Below are positions 51,747 through 60,611 of a stretch of 64,000 bases of DNA, one piece after another. Numbering within the stretch: the stretch's first letter is position 1; every line of letters begins with the position of its first letter. The DNA is taken from assembly GCF_011303555.1 (NCBI RefSeq), contig NZ_CP049868.1, forward strand, positions 5,890,001-5,954,000. Reading direction: 5' to 3'. Source of the DNA: Pedobacter sp. HDW13 (GTDB lineage Bacteria > Bacteroidota > Bacteroidia > Sphingobacteriales > Sphingobacteriaceae). The notes under the pieces were generated by a model. That model was not told where the DNA came from. It saw only the letters and a list, made by a program, of their open reading frames with translations, and did not search any database. The translations under genes were made by a program, and so were the position numbers.

Positions 51747-54257
51747 ATGAAAGAACCACAAATAATCGTAATCGGAAATGGAATGGTGGGATACAAGTTC
51801 TGCGAAAAACTGAGATCAAAAACATCTTCCTTTAATCTTATCGTTTTTGGAGAAGAACCCCGCAGGGCATATGACCGTGTTCACCTAAGCGAATACTTTA
51901 ATGGTAAAACAGCAGACGATCTTTCGCTTTCTACCGAAAACTGGTACCAGGAACAAAACATTACACTCTTTCTAAACAATCCTGTAGTTAAAATAGATCG
52001 CGAACAACAAAAGGTATATACTGGCAATGGTTTAGAGTATATTTATGATATATTGGTTTTTGCCACGGGCTCCGGCGCCTTTGTTCCGAACATCCCAGGC
52101 ATAGAAAAAGAAGGCGTTTTTGTTTACCGTACCCTCGAAGACCTCGACCTGATTAGCGCATACGCAAAAAAAGCAAAAACAGCCTCAGTTATAGGTGGTG
52201 GCTTGCTTGGTTTGGAAGCAGCAAAAGCACTAATAGATTTAGGAATCGATAAAACCAGTATCATCGAATTTGCTCCGCGTTTAATGCCCAGACAAATTGA
52301 TGCCGCAGGTAGTGATATGCTAAAATCGAAATTAACTGACCTGGGCTTACAAATCCACTTAAACAAAAACACCTCTAATATTGAAGGTGAGGGCAAGATT
52401 ACTGCATTAAAATTTACTGATGACACAATACTAGAAGCCGACATGCTGGTTATATCGGCAGGTATTAAACCCAGAGATGAACTGGCAAAAGCCTGTGGAA
52501 TTGAAGTAGGTCCGCGTGGTGGTATTGTTGTGGACGAGAAAATGCAAACCAGCGACCCGGCAATATTTGCTATTGGCGAATGCGCCCTGTTTGATGACAT
52601 GATTTACGGATTGGTAGCACCTGGCTATGAAATGGCCGAAGTTTTAGCCACCAACCTGTGTGCAGGCAATAAAAACTTCAGCAGCTTCGACATGAGCACG
52701 AAGCTGAAACTCATTGGTATAGATGTAGCCAGTTTTGGCGATAACTTTATTACCGAACCTGATTGCCGCACCATTATTTTCGAAAACAAACACAAAGGTG
52801 TTTATAAACGGATTAATGTAAGTAACGACGGACAATACCTTTTAGGCGGTATACTTATTGGAGATGCATCGGCCTACAACATGCTCTTACAAACGGCCAT
52901 CAATAAAATTGCATTACCCGAAGACCCTGAAGAATTAATACTGGGTTCACGTGGTGGCAGCGAGCCGGCAGGCGCAGGCATTACCAGTTTGCCCGATAGC
53001 GCGTTAATTTGCAGCTGCGAGGGAGTTAGCAAAGGCGATATCTGCGCTTCGGTTACCAGCGGTGGATGCGAAAATATAGATGATGTAAAAAAATGCACCA
53101 AAGCCGGTACAGGTTGCGGCGGTTGTATGCCAATGGTGAAAGATCTATTGAACTACACTTTAAAATCGCAAGGCAAATACATAAAAAATGTGATCTGCGA
53201 GCACTTTAACTACAGCAGACAGGAGCTTTACGACCTCATCCACATCCATGAGCTGAAAAATTACGACGAAGTATTGAATGCTTTGGGCGAAAACGATGGT
53301 TGCGAGATATGTAAACCATTGGTTTCATCAATCCTGGCCAGTCTTTGGAACGAAATGATCCTTAAAAAAGGAAACGATGTAGCTCAAGACAGTAATGACC
53401 GCTTTTTGGCTAACATCCAAAAAGGAGGCTCCTACTCTGTGGTACCACGCATACCTGGCGGAGAAATAACTCCTGAAAAACTGATCGTTATTGGCGAAGT
53501 AGCTAAAAAATACAACTTGTACACCAAGATCACCGGCGGTCAGCGTATCGATTTGTTTGGTGCACACCTGAACGATTTGCCTGTAATCTGGGAAGAACTG
53601 ATTGCCGCAGGCTTCGAAAGCGGCCATGCTTATGGAAAAGGATTGAGAACGGTAAAAAGCTGCGTGGGCAGCACCTGGTGCCGTTTCGGATTGCACGATA
53701 GCGTAAGCTTTGCCATCCGCATTGAAGAAAGATACAGAGGTATACGTGCCCCACATAAATTTAAATCGGCAGTAAGTGGCTGTATCAGAGAATGTGCAGA
53801 GGCTCAAAGCAAAGACTTCGGCATTATTGCTACCGAAAAAGGCTGGAATTTATACGTGTGTGGTAACGGCGGTAGTAAACCGCAGCACGCACTCTTGCTT
53901 GCCACCGATTTAGATAGCGAAACCTGCATCAAGTATATCGATAGGTTCTTAATGTTCTATATCCGCACAGCCGATCCACTTACCAGAACCGCAACCTGGT
54001 TAAATAAAATGGAGGGTGGCATCGATTACCTGCGCAACGTAGTGATCAACGACAGTTTAGGCATGGCCAAACAATGGGAGCACGAAATTGAAAAACTGAT
54101 CAGCTCGTACAAATGCGAATGGAAAGAGGCAGTAGAAAACCCGGCAATCAGAAAACGTTTCTCTCATTTTGTAAATGCACCTGAAGAGAAAGATCCTTCG
54201 ATCGAATTTGTAGAAATGCGCGGACAAAAAAGAACCGCTGAATGGAAAATAGTCTAA
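51747..54257 (+). CDS. nirB: Nitrite reductase [NAD(P)H] large subunit
   Basis: 836 residues, full length. FAD/NADH half (IIVIGNGMVGYKFCEKL; ASVIGGGLLGLEAAKAL), BFD [2Fe-2S] domain (CSCEGVSKGDI ... CTKAGTGCGGC), a helical linker with GCEICKP, and the siroheme half: PGGEITPEKLIVIGEVAKK, cluster cysteines C639/C645 (CVGSTWC) and C679/C683 (SGCIREC). Reduces nitrite to ammonium with NADH. First gene of the rightward nitrate operon, with nirD 43 bp downstream. Confidence 0.96.
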   Translation: MKEPQIIVIGNGMVGYKFCEKLRSKTSSFNLIVFGEEPRRAYDRVHLSEYFNGKTADDLSLSTENWYQEQNITLFLNNPVVKIDREQQKVYTGNGLEYIYDILVFATGSGAFVPNIPGIEKEGVFVYRTLEDLDLISAYAKKAKTASVIGGGLLGLEAAKALIDLGIDKTSIIEFAPRLMPRQIDAAGSDMLKSKLTDLGLQIHLNKNTSNIEGEGKITALKFTDDTILEADMLVISAGIKPRDELAKACGIEVGPRGGIVVDEKMQTSDPAIFAIGECALFDDMIYGLVAPGYEMAEVLATNLCAGNKNFSSFDMSTKLKLIGIDVASFGDNFITEPDCRTIIFENKHKGVYKRINVSNDGQYLLGGILIGDASAYNMLLQTAINKIALPEDPEELILGSRGGSEPAGAGITSLPDSALICSCEGVSKGDICASVTSGGCENIDDVKKCTKAGTGCGGCMPMVKDLLNYTLKSQGKYIKNVICEHFNYSRQELYDLIHIHELKNYDEVLNALGENDGCEICKPLVSSILASLWNEMILKKGNDVAQDSNDRFLANIQKGGSYSVVPRIPGGEITPEKLIVIGEVAKKYNLYTKITGGQRIDLFGAHLNDLPVIWEELIAAGFESGHAYGKGLRTVKSCVGSTWCRFGLHDSVSFAIRIEERYRGIRAPHKFKSAVSGCIRECAEAQSKDFGIIATEKGWNLYVCGNGGSKPQHALLLATDLDSETCIKYIDRFLMFYIRTADPLTRTATWLNKMEGGIDYLRNVVINDSLGMAKQWEHEIEKLISSYKCEWKEAVENPAIRKRFSHFVNAPEEKDPSIEFVEMRGQKRTAEWKIV

Positions 54258-54300
54258 CCAAATATAATCAACCAACAATTTTCAATTTAAACTTAATCTT

Positions 54301-54651
54301 ATGACAGAAACAACAAACAACTGGTTAGCCGCATGTCGTGTTGAAGACGCAGTAGAAAATGGCGGGGTATGTGTAAAACACGGTGAAGAACAAATTGCGT
54401 TATTCTATTTTACCAGAAGAAATGAGTGGTATGCCACCCAAAATGAGTGTCCCCACAAAAAGCAAATGGCTTTAAGCCGTGGAATGATTGGCTCTATTAC
54501 CGACGAACCTAAGGTAGCCTGCCCTTTCCACAAAAAAACGTTTTCGTTAAACACCGGTGAATGCTTAAGTGGCGATGAATGCGCCATAAAAACCTACCCG
54601 GTAAAGGTAGAAAATGGAACTGTTTATGTTGGAATCAATCCAAAATCTTAA
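54301..54651 (+). CDS. nirD: Nitrite reductase small subunit (Rieske-type)
   Basis: 116 residues, Rieske fold. Unlike enterobacterial NirD, all four [2Fe-2S] ligands are present: C50-P-H52 and C74-PF-H77, spaced CxH-x21-CxxH. It therefore probably carries a cluster and passes electrons or supports NirB. Located between nirB and a small exported protein. Confidence 0.93.
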   Translation: MTETTNNWLAACRVEDAVENGGVCVKHGEEQIALFYFTRRNEWYATQNECPHKKQMALSRGMIGSITDEPKVACPFHKKTFSLNTGECLSGDECAIKTYPVKVENGTVYVGINPKS

Positions 54652-54702
54652 ATTGTATTATTAAGAGAAAACAAACCAAAGTTCAACCTAAACCAAACCA
54701 AA

Positions 54703-55098
54703 ATGAAAACTCAAAATCGCGTAGCTATTATTAGCTGCTTAGTATCCACTGTGTTCTTTTTTCAAGCCAAAGCACAAACCAAAGCTGTTTTATTTGATGG
54801 CATTTTAACTGCAGGCTATGTTGACCACGGCGCTTTTATAAATTGTGCAGGTCCAAGTATCAAATTCAGCAAAAAGCCTTATACAGTTTTACTAGGCATG
54901 TTACCTAGCTTAAGAATTAAGGAAGATAAAGTTGCAACTGGTGCTACCAAAAACTCAGTACTTACCCCTAATCTGGGTTTTGGCTTAACTGCCGCCTTCC
55001 GTCACATTGCCATTCAATTACCCGTTTTTTACAATGCTAAAACTGCGGTAAAAAATGGTGAATGGAACCTGGGTGCTGGCCTGGGCTATAAATTTTAA
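54703..55098 (+). CDS. Small exported beta-rich protein of the nitrate operon
   Basis: 131 residues not recognised. Signal peptide MKTQNRVAIISCLVSTVFFF then QAKAQ; mature about 107 residues with repeated amphipathic strands (FDGILTAGYVD, YTVLLGMLPSL, NLGFGLTAAFRHIAIQLPVFY) and an aromatic end GAGLGYKF, the C-terminal signature of outer-membrane barrels. Too short for a large pore. Its place between nirD and narK suggests a role in nitrate or nitrite passage across the outer membrane; that is inference. Confidence 0.65.
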   Translation: MKTQNRVAIISCLVSTVFFFQAKAQTKAVLFDGILTAGYVDHGAFINCAGPSIKFSKKPYTVLLGMLPSLRIKEDKVATGATKNSVLTPNLGFGLTAAFRHIAIQLPVFYNAKTAVKNGEWNLGAGLGYKF

Positions 55099-55134
55099 TC
55101 CAACCATTAAATCAACCCCGCTTAACTGAACATT

Positions 55135-56502
55135 ATGACAACTAACCTTAGCCCCAAACCGTTAGATAAACTGAATATATTTTCGCTTAAAGGCGTTCAG
55201 ATGAAAACCTTCCACATTACCTGGCTTACCTTTTTCTTCTGCTTTTTTGCCTGGTTCGGAATGGCTCCACTGATGAAAATTGCCCGCGAGCAGCTGCATT
55301 TAACCAAAGATCAGGTTGGTAATATCCAGATTGCCTCAGTATCAGCCACTATTATTGCACGCTTGCTGATTGGAAGACTGATTGATAAATTTGGCCCGAA
55401 ACTCATTTATACCTGGTTACTCGTACTTTGTGCCATTCCGGTGCTGTTAATTGGCACCAGTCAGTCTTACACTTCCTTTTTGCTTTTCCGTTTGGCTATT
55501 GGCGTAATTGGCGCATCATTCGTTATTACACAGTTCCACACCTCTATTATGTTTGCCCCAAACATTAAAGGCACAGCCAACGCTACAGCAGGTGGTTTTG
55601 GTAATGCAGGTGGCGGTGCTGCAAATTTGTTTATGCCCCTGATTGCCTCTGCGTTGACTGCTTTAGGCTTTTGCAGTACTGAAGATAGCTGGCGTTATGC
55701 CATGATTTTCCCTGGAGTAATGCTTTTAATCTGCGCTTTCTTATATAATCGCTACACGCTCGATAGTCCGCAGGGAGATTTTAAAAACATTAAAGACGAA
55801 AACATCAAAAGCACCCAAAACACTTTCCTGATTGCAGCAAAAGATTACCGTACCTGGATTTTAACCATTGCCTATGCAGCTTGTTTCGGTGTAGAAATTA
55901 CGGTCGACAATTTTGCGCCGATTTTCTTTACCGATTCATTTGGTGCAACAATAGCTGTAGCAGGCATGGTTGCAGGTATTTTTGGCTGGATTAACGTTTT
56001 TGCCCGCCCACTTGGTGGCATCGTAGCCGATAAAATAGGTAAAACCTGGGGCTTTGACGGCAAAACCCTCTTGTTAGCCATATTATTACTTGTAGAAGGT
56101 GTTGGATTGATCTGGTTTGCCAAATCCGGCAATATCAGCATGGCTATTTTCATGATGTTCGTATTTGGCCTGAGCCTAAAAATGGCCAACGGAGCAACCT
56201 ATAGCCTGGTTCCCTTCATCAATCCGCTTGCTGTGGGCAGTGTGGCAGGTATTGTTGGGGCCGGCGGAAATATCGGTGCCATGTTAATTGCCTTTATGTT
56301 TAAGGCTAAAGCCAGTCATGCTTCAAAAAACATAGTCGAAAATGGCATAAACGTACATAAAGACTTAATTGATTACACCAGTGCATTTACCTTACTGGGC
56401 TTCATCATTTTAGCAATCGGCGTTGTGGTATTCATTTTCAGAACGATTATGGCTCAGAAAACTGTAGAAATTGATGAGTTGGTACTAAGCACCGGTAAAT
56501 AA
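55135..56502 (+). CDS. narK: Nitrate/nitrite MFS transporter
   Basis: 455 residues, 12 membrane segments, NarK/NasA/NRT2 group. FFFCFFAWFGMAPLM start; the two nitrate signatures are GGFGNAGGGAANLFMP (helix 5) and GIVGAGGNIGAM (helix 11). Takes up nitrate for the reductase that follows. 40 bp before the reductase gene. Confidence 0.94.
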   Translation: MTTNLSPKPLDKLNIFSLKGVQMKTFHITWLTFFFCFFAWFGMAPLMKIAREQLHLTKDQVGNIQIASVSATIIARLLIGRLIDKFGPKLIYTWLLVLCAIPVLLIGTSQSYTSFLLFRLAIGVIGASFVITQFHTSIMFAPNIKGTANATAGGFGNAGGGAANLFMPLIASALTALGFCSTEDSWRYAMIFPGVMLLICAFLYNRYTLDSPQGDFKNIKDENIKSTQNTFLIAAKDYRTWILTIAYAACFGVEITVDNFAPIFFTDSFGATIAVAGMVAGIFGWINVFARPLGGIVADKIGKTWGFDGKTLLLAILLLVEGVGLIWFAKSGNISMAIFMMFVFGLSLKMANGATYSLVPFINPLAVGSVAGIVGAGGNIGAMLIAFMFKAKASHASKNIVENGINVHKDLIDYTSAFTLLGFIILAIGVVVFIFRTIMAQKTVEIDELVLSTGK

Positions 56503-56542
56503 AGACTTAATCCGAAAAACTACCTATAACCTTGTTTATCAT

Positions 56543-59500
56543 TTGAACAACGAAACAAACATATCGCCAAATACCACCACCTGCTGCTATTGTGGCGTGG
56601 GTTGTGGTATTGTGGTAAATAAAGACATCCACGAAAGGATTACGGTTGAAGGCGACAAAACCCACCCGGTAAATAAGGGCATGTTGTGCAGCAAAGGGCT
56701 GAACCTGCATTATACCGCAAACGATAAAAGCGACCGCCTGCTTTATCCTGAAATGCGCTACAATAAAAACATGCCTTTGCAACGGGTAAGCTGGAATACG
56801 GCGCTGGATAGAACCGCAGCGGTATTTAAAGCGCTTATTAAAAAATATGGCCCTGATAGTGTAGCCTTTTATGCCAGCGGGCAATGTTTAACCGAAGAAT
56901 ATTACGTAGTAAATAAATTAATTAAAGGTTTTATCGGTAGTAATAACATCGATACCAACAGCCGCTTATGTATGAGCAGTGCGGTTGTTGGTTATAAAAT
57001 GAGCCTGGGCGAAGATACCGTACCCATTAGCTACGACGATATTGAAATTGCCGATTGCATTTTTGTGGCTGGCGCAAACCCGGCTTGGTGCCATCCCATC
57101 CTGTGGCGCCGGGTTGAAGCCGCTAAACTAAATAACCCCAATTTAAAAATTATTGTCAGCGACCCGCGTAAAACCCAAACCTGCTCACTCGCAGATGTGC
57201 ATTTACAACTAAACCCGGGTACAGATATTACGCTGCACCATGCTGTTGGCCGCTGCCTGATTGAAGACGGGAAAGCAGATGCTGATTTTATCATCAACAG
57301 TACCAACGGTTACGAAAAATACCATGAAACTGTTTTTCAAACCACCATAGCAGAAGCCGCTGCCATTTGTGGCATCGAAGAAAGCGCCATCCGTTTAGCT
57401 GCCAGTTACATTGGCAATGCCAAAGGTTTTATTACCATGTGGACCATGGGGCTTAATCAAAGCGTGGTGGGCACCAATAAAAACCTTTCGTTAATTAATC
57501 TCAACCTGATAACGGGGCATATTGGCAAACCCGGCAGTGGTCCATTTTCACTGACCGGGCAACCTAATGCCATGGGCGGTCGCGAAGTAGGCGGATTAAG
57601 CAATTTATTACCCGCGCACCGCAACCTTGCCAACGAAAACCACCGTAACGAGGTAGAAAAATTTTGGCAAATCCCTTTGGGCACCATCCAGTCTAAACCG
57701 GGCTTAACTGCCACAGAAATGTTTGACGAGCTGAACTCAGGAAAACTGAAAGCTGTTTGGATACTCTGTACCAATCCCTTAATCAGCCTGCCCGATGTAC
57801 GTATAGCAGAAGCTGGCCTAAAGAATGCCAGATTCGTAGTGGTGCAAGACATCAGCAATAAGGTAGAAACACTGAAATATGCCGATGTAGTACTACCCGC
57901 AGCCGCCTGGGCCGAAAAAGAAGGCACCATGACCAACGCAGGACGTTATATTGCCTATCTGAGTAAAATTACCGAGGCGCCCGGAGAGGCTTTACCCGAT
58001 TCGGAAATCATTTGCCGCTTTGCACAAAAAATGGGCTACAGCGGTTTTGGCTTTAAAAATGCTGCTGCTATTTATGATGAACATGCAGCACTTACCGAAG
58101 GTACCAATATTGATATAAGCGGGCTTAACTACCAGATTTTAAAAGAAAAAAGAGCGGTACAATGGCCATACCCAAAAAACAAAAACACAGAGGGAACTGC
58201 GCGTTTATTTACCGATCATCAATTCTTTACACCCGATAAAAGAGCTAACATTGTATCGGTGAGCGATGCCAACCAATCGGAAGCCCTCAGCCCTGAACAC
58301 CCACTGATTTTAACCACAGGCAGGATCAGAGACCAGTGGCACACCCGAAGCAAAACGGGGAAGGTTAACAAACTGAACCAACACATCAGCGAATCTTTTT
58401 TAGAAATAAATCCGGTTGATGCAGCAGCAAGAAACATCAAAGACAACGATATAATCGAAGTGTTAAGCTTACGCGGTAATGTGCGTGTAAAAGCCAAATA
58501 CTCTACCGATATTAAACCCGGTGTTGTTTTTATGCCCATGCACTGGGGATTGATTTTAAAAAGCGATTTAAACCGCGTAAACAACCTAACCAACAACCTG
58601 GTTGATCCGTTAAGTAAAGAACCCGATTTCAAGTTTACCGCTGTAGAAGTAAAGCTATATAAAAAAGCAAGGCAAAAAATTATTGTAATTGGTGCAGGAG
58701 CCGGAGCCTGCGGTTTTGTTAAAAGCTACCGGGCACTAAACACAACCGACGATATCGAGATTTTTAGCAAAGAAGATTTCCCTTTTTACAACCGCGTACT
58801 CCTTCCCGATTACATTATCGGTACGCTCCCATGGCACAACCTCATCAAAATGAGCGATAGCGAAGAGGAAGATTATAGAATTAAGCTACACCGTGGCTTA
58901 AGTATCGAAAAAATAAATAAAGCAGATAAAACCGTTACCGATAGCAAAGGAAAAACGCATCATTACGATGTACTGCTCCTTGCAACCGGAAGCAGAGCAT
59001 TTGTGCTTAAAGACCTGCCCAAACTGAATGGCATTTTTACCATGCGTAGTCGTACAGATGCAGATGAATTTAAGAAACATGTACCCCAAACCAATGGCAA
59101 AGTAGTCATTGTAGGTGGCGGTTTGCTGGGAATCGAACTGGCTACATCACTAGCCGAAACAGGCTCAAAAGTAGCCATAATCCAAAGGATTTCGCGTTTA
59201 ATGGGCCGCCAGCTCGATGCTTTAGGTAGCCAGCTATTACACGAAGAATTGATTAGCAAGGGCATCGAAATCTTTTACAACGATGAGGTAGACCGTGTGA
59301 TCGGCGAAAAAAACATCACTGGTGTACGTTTAAAAAGCGGGTTGATGATTGATTGCGAATCTTTTGTAACTGCCATCGGCACCGTACCCAATATCGAATT
59401 AATTAAAGAGGCTGGCATAACCTGCAAAAGAGGTGTAGTGGTTGATGAATACCTGCGAACCAACGAAGAAGACATTTTTGCCATTGGCGAAATTGCCGAA

Positions 59501-60088
59501 TTTAAAGGTGAAATGTATGGCATTACCGCAGCAGCAGAGCAACAGGCAGAAATAGTAGCACGATTTCTATGTGGCGATATTGCCAAATTTTACCAGGGCA
59601 GTTTGCTGATGAATATTTTGAAAATGCACAGTCTCGAACTTTGTTCGTTAGGTCTGGCCGAAATACCCAACAACGACCCTACCTACGAAGAAATTGTTTT
59701 TATTGACAAGGCCAAACGCTATTATAAAAAATGTATTGTACACAACGACAAACTGGTAGGCGCAATATTAATTGGCGATAAAGGCGAGTTCCTGGAGTTC
59801 CGCAACCTGATTGAAAACAAGATGGAGCTGAGTGAAAAAAGGCTTCAGCTTTTAAGAAGCGGCAAAACAACGGAACCGCTTATTGGCCGAACCGTTTGCA
59901 GCTGTAACAATGTGGGCGAGGGTAACTTAATCAACAAAATAAAAGATGGCTGTAAAGATCATTTACAACTTTGCCAGCTAACCGGGGCAGGCATGGGCTG
60001 TGGCAGTTGCCGCCCCGAAGTTAAAGCCATTCTCGATTCTTTTGTAAACGTACTCAAAACCGAACCTAAAGCCGCTCTGGCCGAATAA
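56543..60088 (+). CDS. nasC: Assimilatory nitrate reductase fused to NirB-like FAD/NADH module
   Basis: 1181 residues. Part 1 (1-670): Mo-bisMGD oxidoreductase, [4Fe-4S] ligands C14-x2-C17-x3-C21-x27-C49, Mo-ligand Cys143 in RLCMSSAVVG, and a dinucleotide-binding domain (HPLILTTGRIRDQWHTRSK). Part 2 (about 708-1090): FAD/NADH disulfide-reductase-like module (IIVIGAGAGACGFVK; VVIVGGGLLGIELATSLAE). Part 3 (from C1119): BFD [2Fe-2S], CSC and GMGCGSC. So NADH-FAD-[2Fe-2S]-[4Fe-4S]-Mo lie in one chain, where Klebsiella uses NasA plus NasC. The only plausible start is TTG at 56543, as no ATG precedes the cluster cysteines. Symbol by function. Confidence 0.88.
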   Translation: MNNETNISPNTTTCCYCGVGCGIVVNKDIHERITVEGDKTHPVNKGMLCSKGLNLHYTANDKSDRLLYPEMRYNKNMPLQRVSWNTALDRTAAVFKALIKKYGPDSVAFYASGQCLTEEYYVVNKLIKGFIGSNNIDTNSRLCMSSAVVGYKMSLGEDTVPISYDDIEIADCIFVAGANPAWCHPILWRRVEAAKLNNPNLKIIVSDPRKTQTCSLADVHLQLNPGTDITLHHAVGRCLIEDGKADADFIINSTNGYEKYHETVFQTTIAEAAAICGIEESAIRLAASYIGNAKGFITMWTMGLNQSVVGTNKNLSLINLNLITGHIGKPGSGPFSLTGQPNAMGGREVGGLSNLLPAHRNLANENHRNEVEKFWQIPLGTIQSKPGLTATEMFDELNSGKLKAVWILCTNPLISLPDVRIAEAGLKNARFVVVQDISNKVETLKYADVVLPAAAWAEKEGTMTNAGRYIAYLSKITEAPGEALPDSEIICRFAQKMGYSGFGFKNAAAIYDEHAALTEGTNIDISGLNYQILKEKRAVQWPYPKNKNTEGTARLFTDHQFFTPDKRANIVSVSDANQSEALSPEHPLILTTGRIRDQWHTRSKTGKVNKLNQHISESFLEINPVDAAARNIKDNDIIEVLSLRGNVRVKAKYSTDIKPGVVFMPMHWGLILKSDLNRVNNLTNNLVDPLSKEPDFKFTAVEVKLYKKARQKIIVIGAGAGACGFVKSYRALNTTDDIEIFSKEDFPFYNRVLLPDYIIGTLPWHNLIKMSDSEEEDYRIKLHRGLSIEKINKADKTVTDSKGKTHHYDVLLLATGSRAFVLKDLPKLNGIFTMRSRTDADEFKKHVPQTNGKVVIVGGGLLGIELATSLAETGSKVAIIQRISRLMGRQLDALGSQLLHEELISKGIEIFYNDEVDRVIGEKNITGVRLKSGLMIDCESFVTAIGTVPNIELIKEAGITCKRGVVVDEYLRTNEEDIFAIGEIAEFKGEMYGITAAAEQQAEIVARFLCGDIAKFYQGSLLMNILKMHSLELCSLGLAEIPNNDPTYEEIVFIDKAKRYYKKCIVHNDKLVGAILIGDKGEFLEFRNLIENKMELSEKRLQLLRSGKTTEPLIGRTVCSCNNVGEGNLINKIKDGCKDHLQLCQLTGAGMGCGSCRPEVKAILDSFVNVLKTEPKAALAE

Positions 60089-60103
60089 ATTAAACTGAAA
60101 GCG

Positions 60104-60601
60104 ATGATGAAAACAACTCTTGGTCCTTCTGAATTTATTAACGTTAAAGGCATCGAATATTTTAAGTTCGAAGAAGATTTTATTGAAGAAAATGTACGTT
60201 GCATCCCGATGATTGTCCGTTTTAAAATGGATGCTGCAGGGATAAAACTCAAACTGGCCGAATGGAGCAGGTTTCATCCGCAAGAGCGGGTTCAACTGGC
60301 CTTACTGCCTGTATTTACGCAAGAGGAAACCAACAAATACCACCAGTTCTTAATTAGCCTGATTGCCAAATACACCGGAAACCAGGCTACCACCCTCCCT
60401 ATTGATCCGCTGCCCGACTGGGCCAATTTACACCAAATCCCAGCCATGCTTCAGGAGAAACTGGCAGAACTACAGCTACAGCTTTCCATTAGCCAATGGC
60501 GAAAGCTCACTAATATACAGCGATTTGCGCTTTTAAAATTATGCAGGCCCGGGCACGAAAACAAGAACTTCCCCAAAGCCATTATCGAATTTGGAATTTA
60601 A
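60104..60601 (+). CDS. Nitrate reductase associated protein
   Basis: 165 residues. FKFEEDFIEENVRCIPMIVRFKMDAAGIKL then EWSRFHPQERVQLALLP and FALLKLCRPGHENKNF match the family of small proteins encoded beside nitrate reductases, known from cyanobacteria, of unknown biochemical role. Cytoplasmic, no cofactor motif; an assembly or stability role is guessed. 15 bp after the reductase gene. Confidence 0.82.
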   Translation: MMKTTLGPSEFINVKGIEYFKFEEDFIEENVRCIPMIVRFKMDAAGIKLKLAEWSRFHPQERVQLALLPVFTQEETNKYHQFLISLIAKYTGNQATTLPIDPLPDWANLHQIPAMLQEKLAELQLQLSISQWRKLTNIQRFALLKLCRPGHENKNFPKAIIEFGI

Positions 60602-60611
60602 CCAGCTGAGC

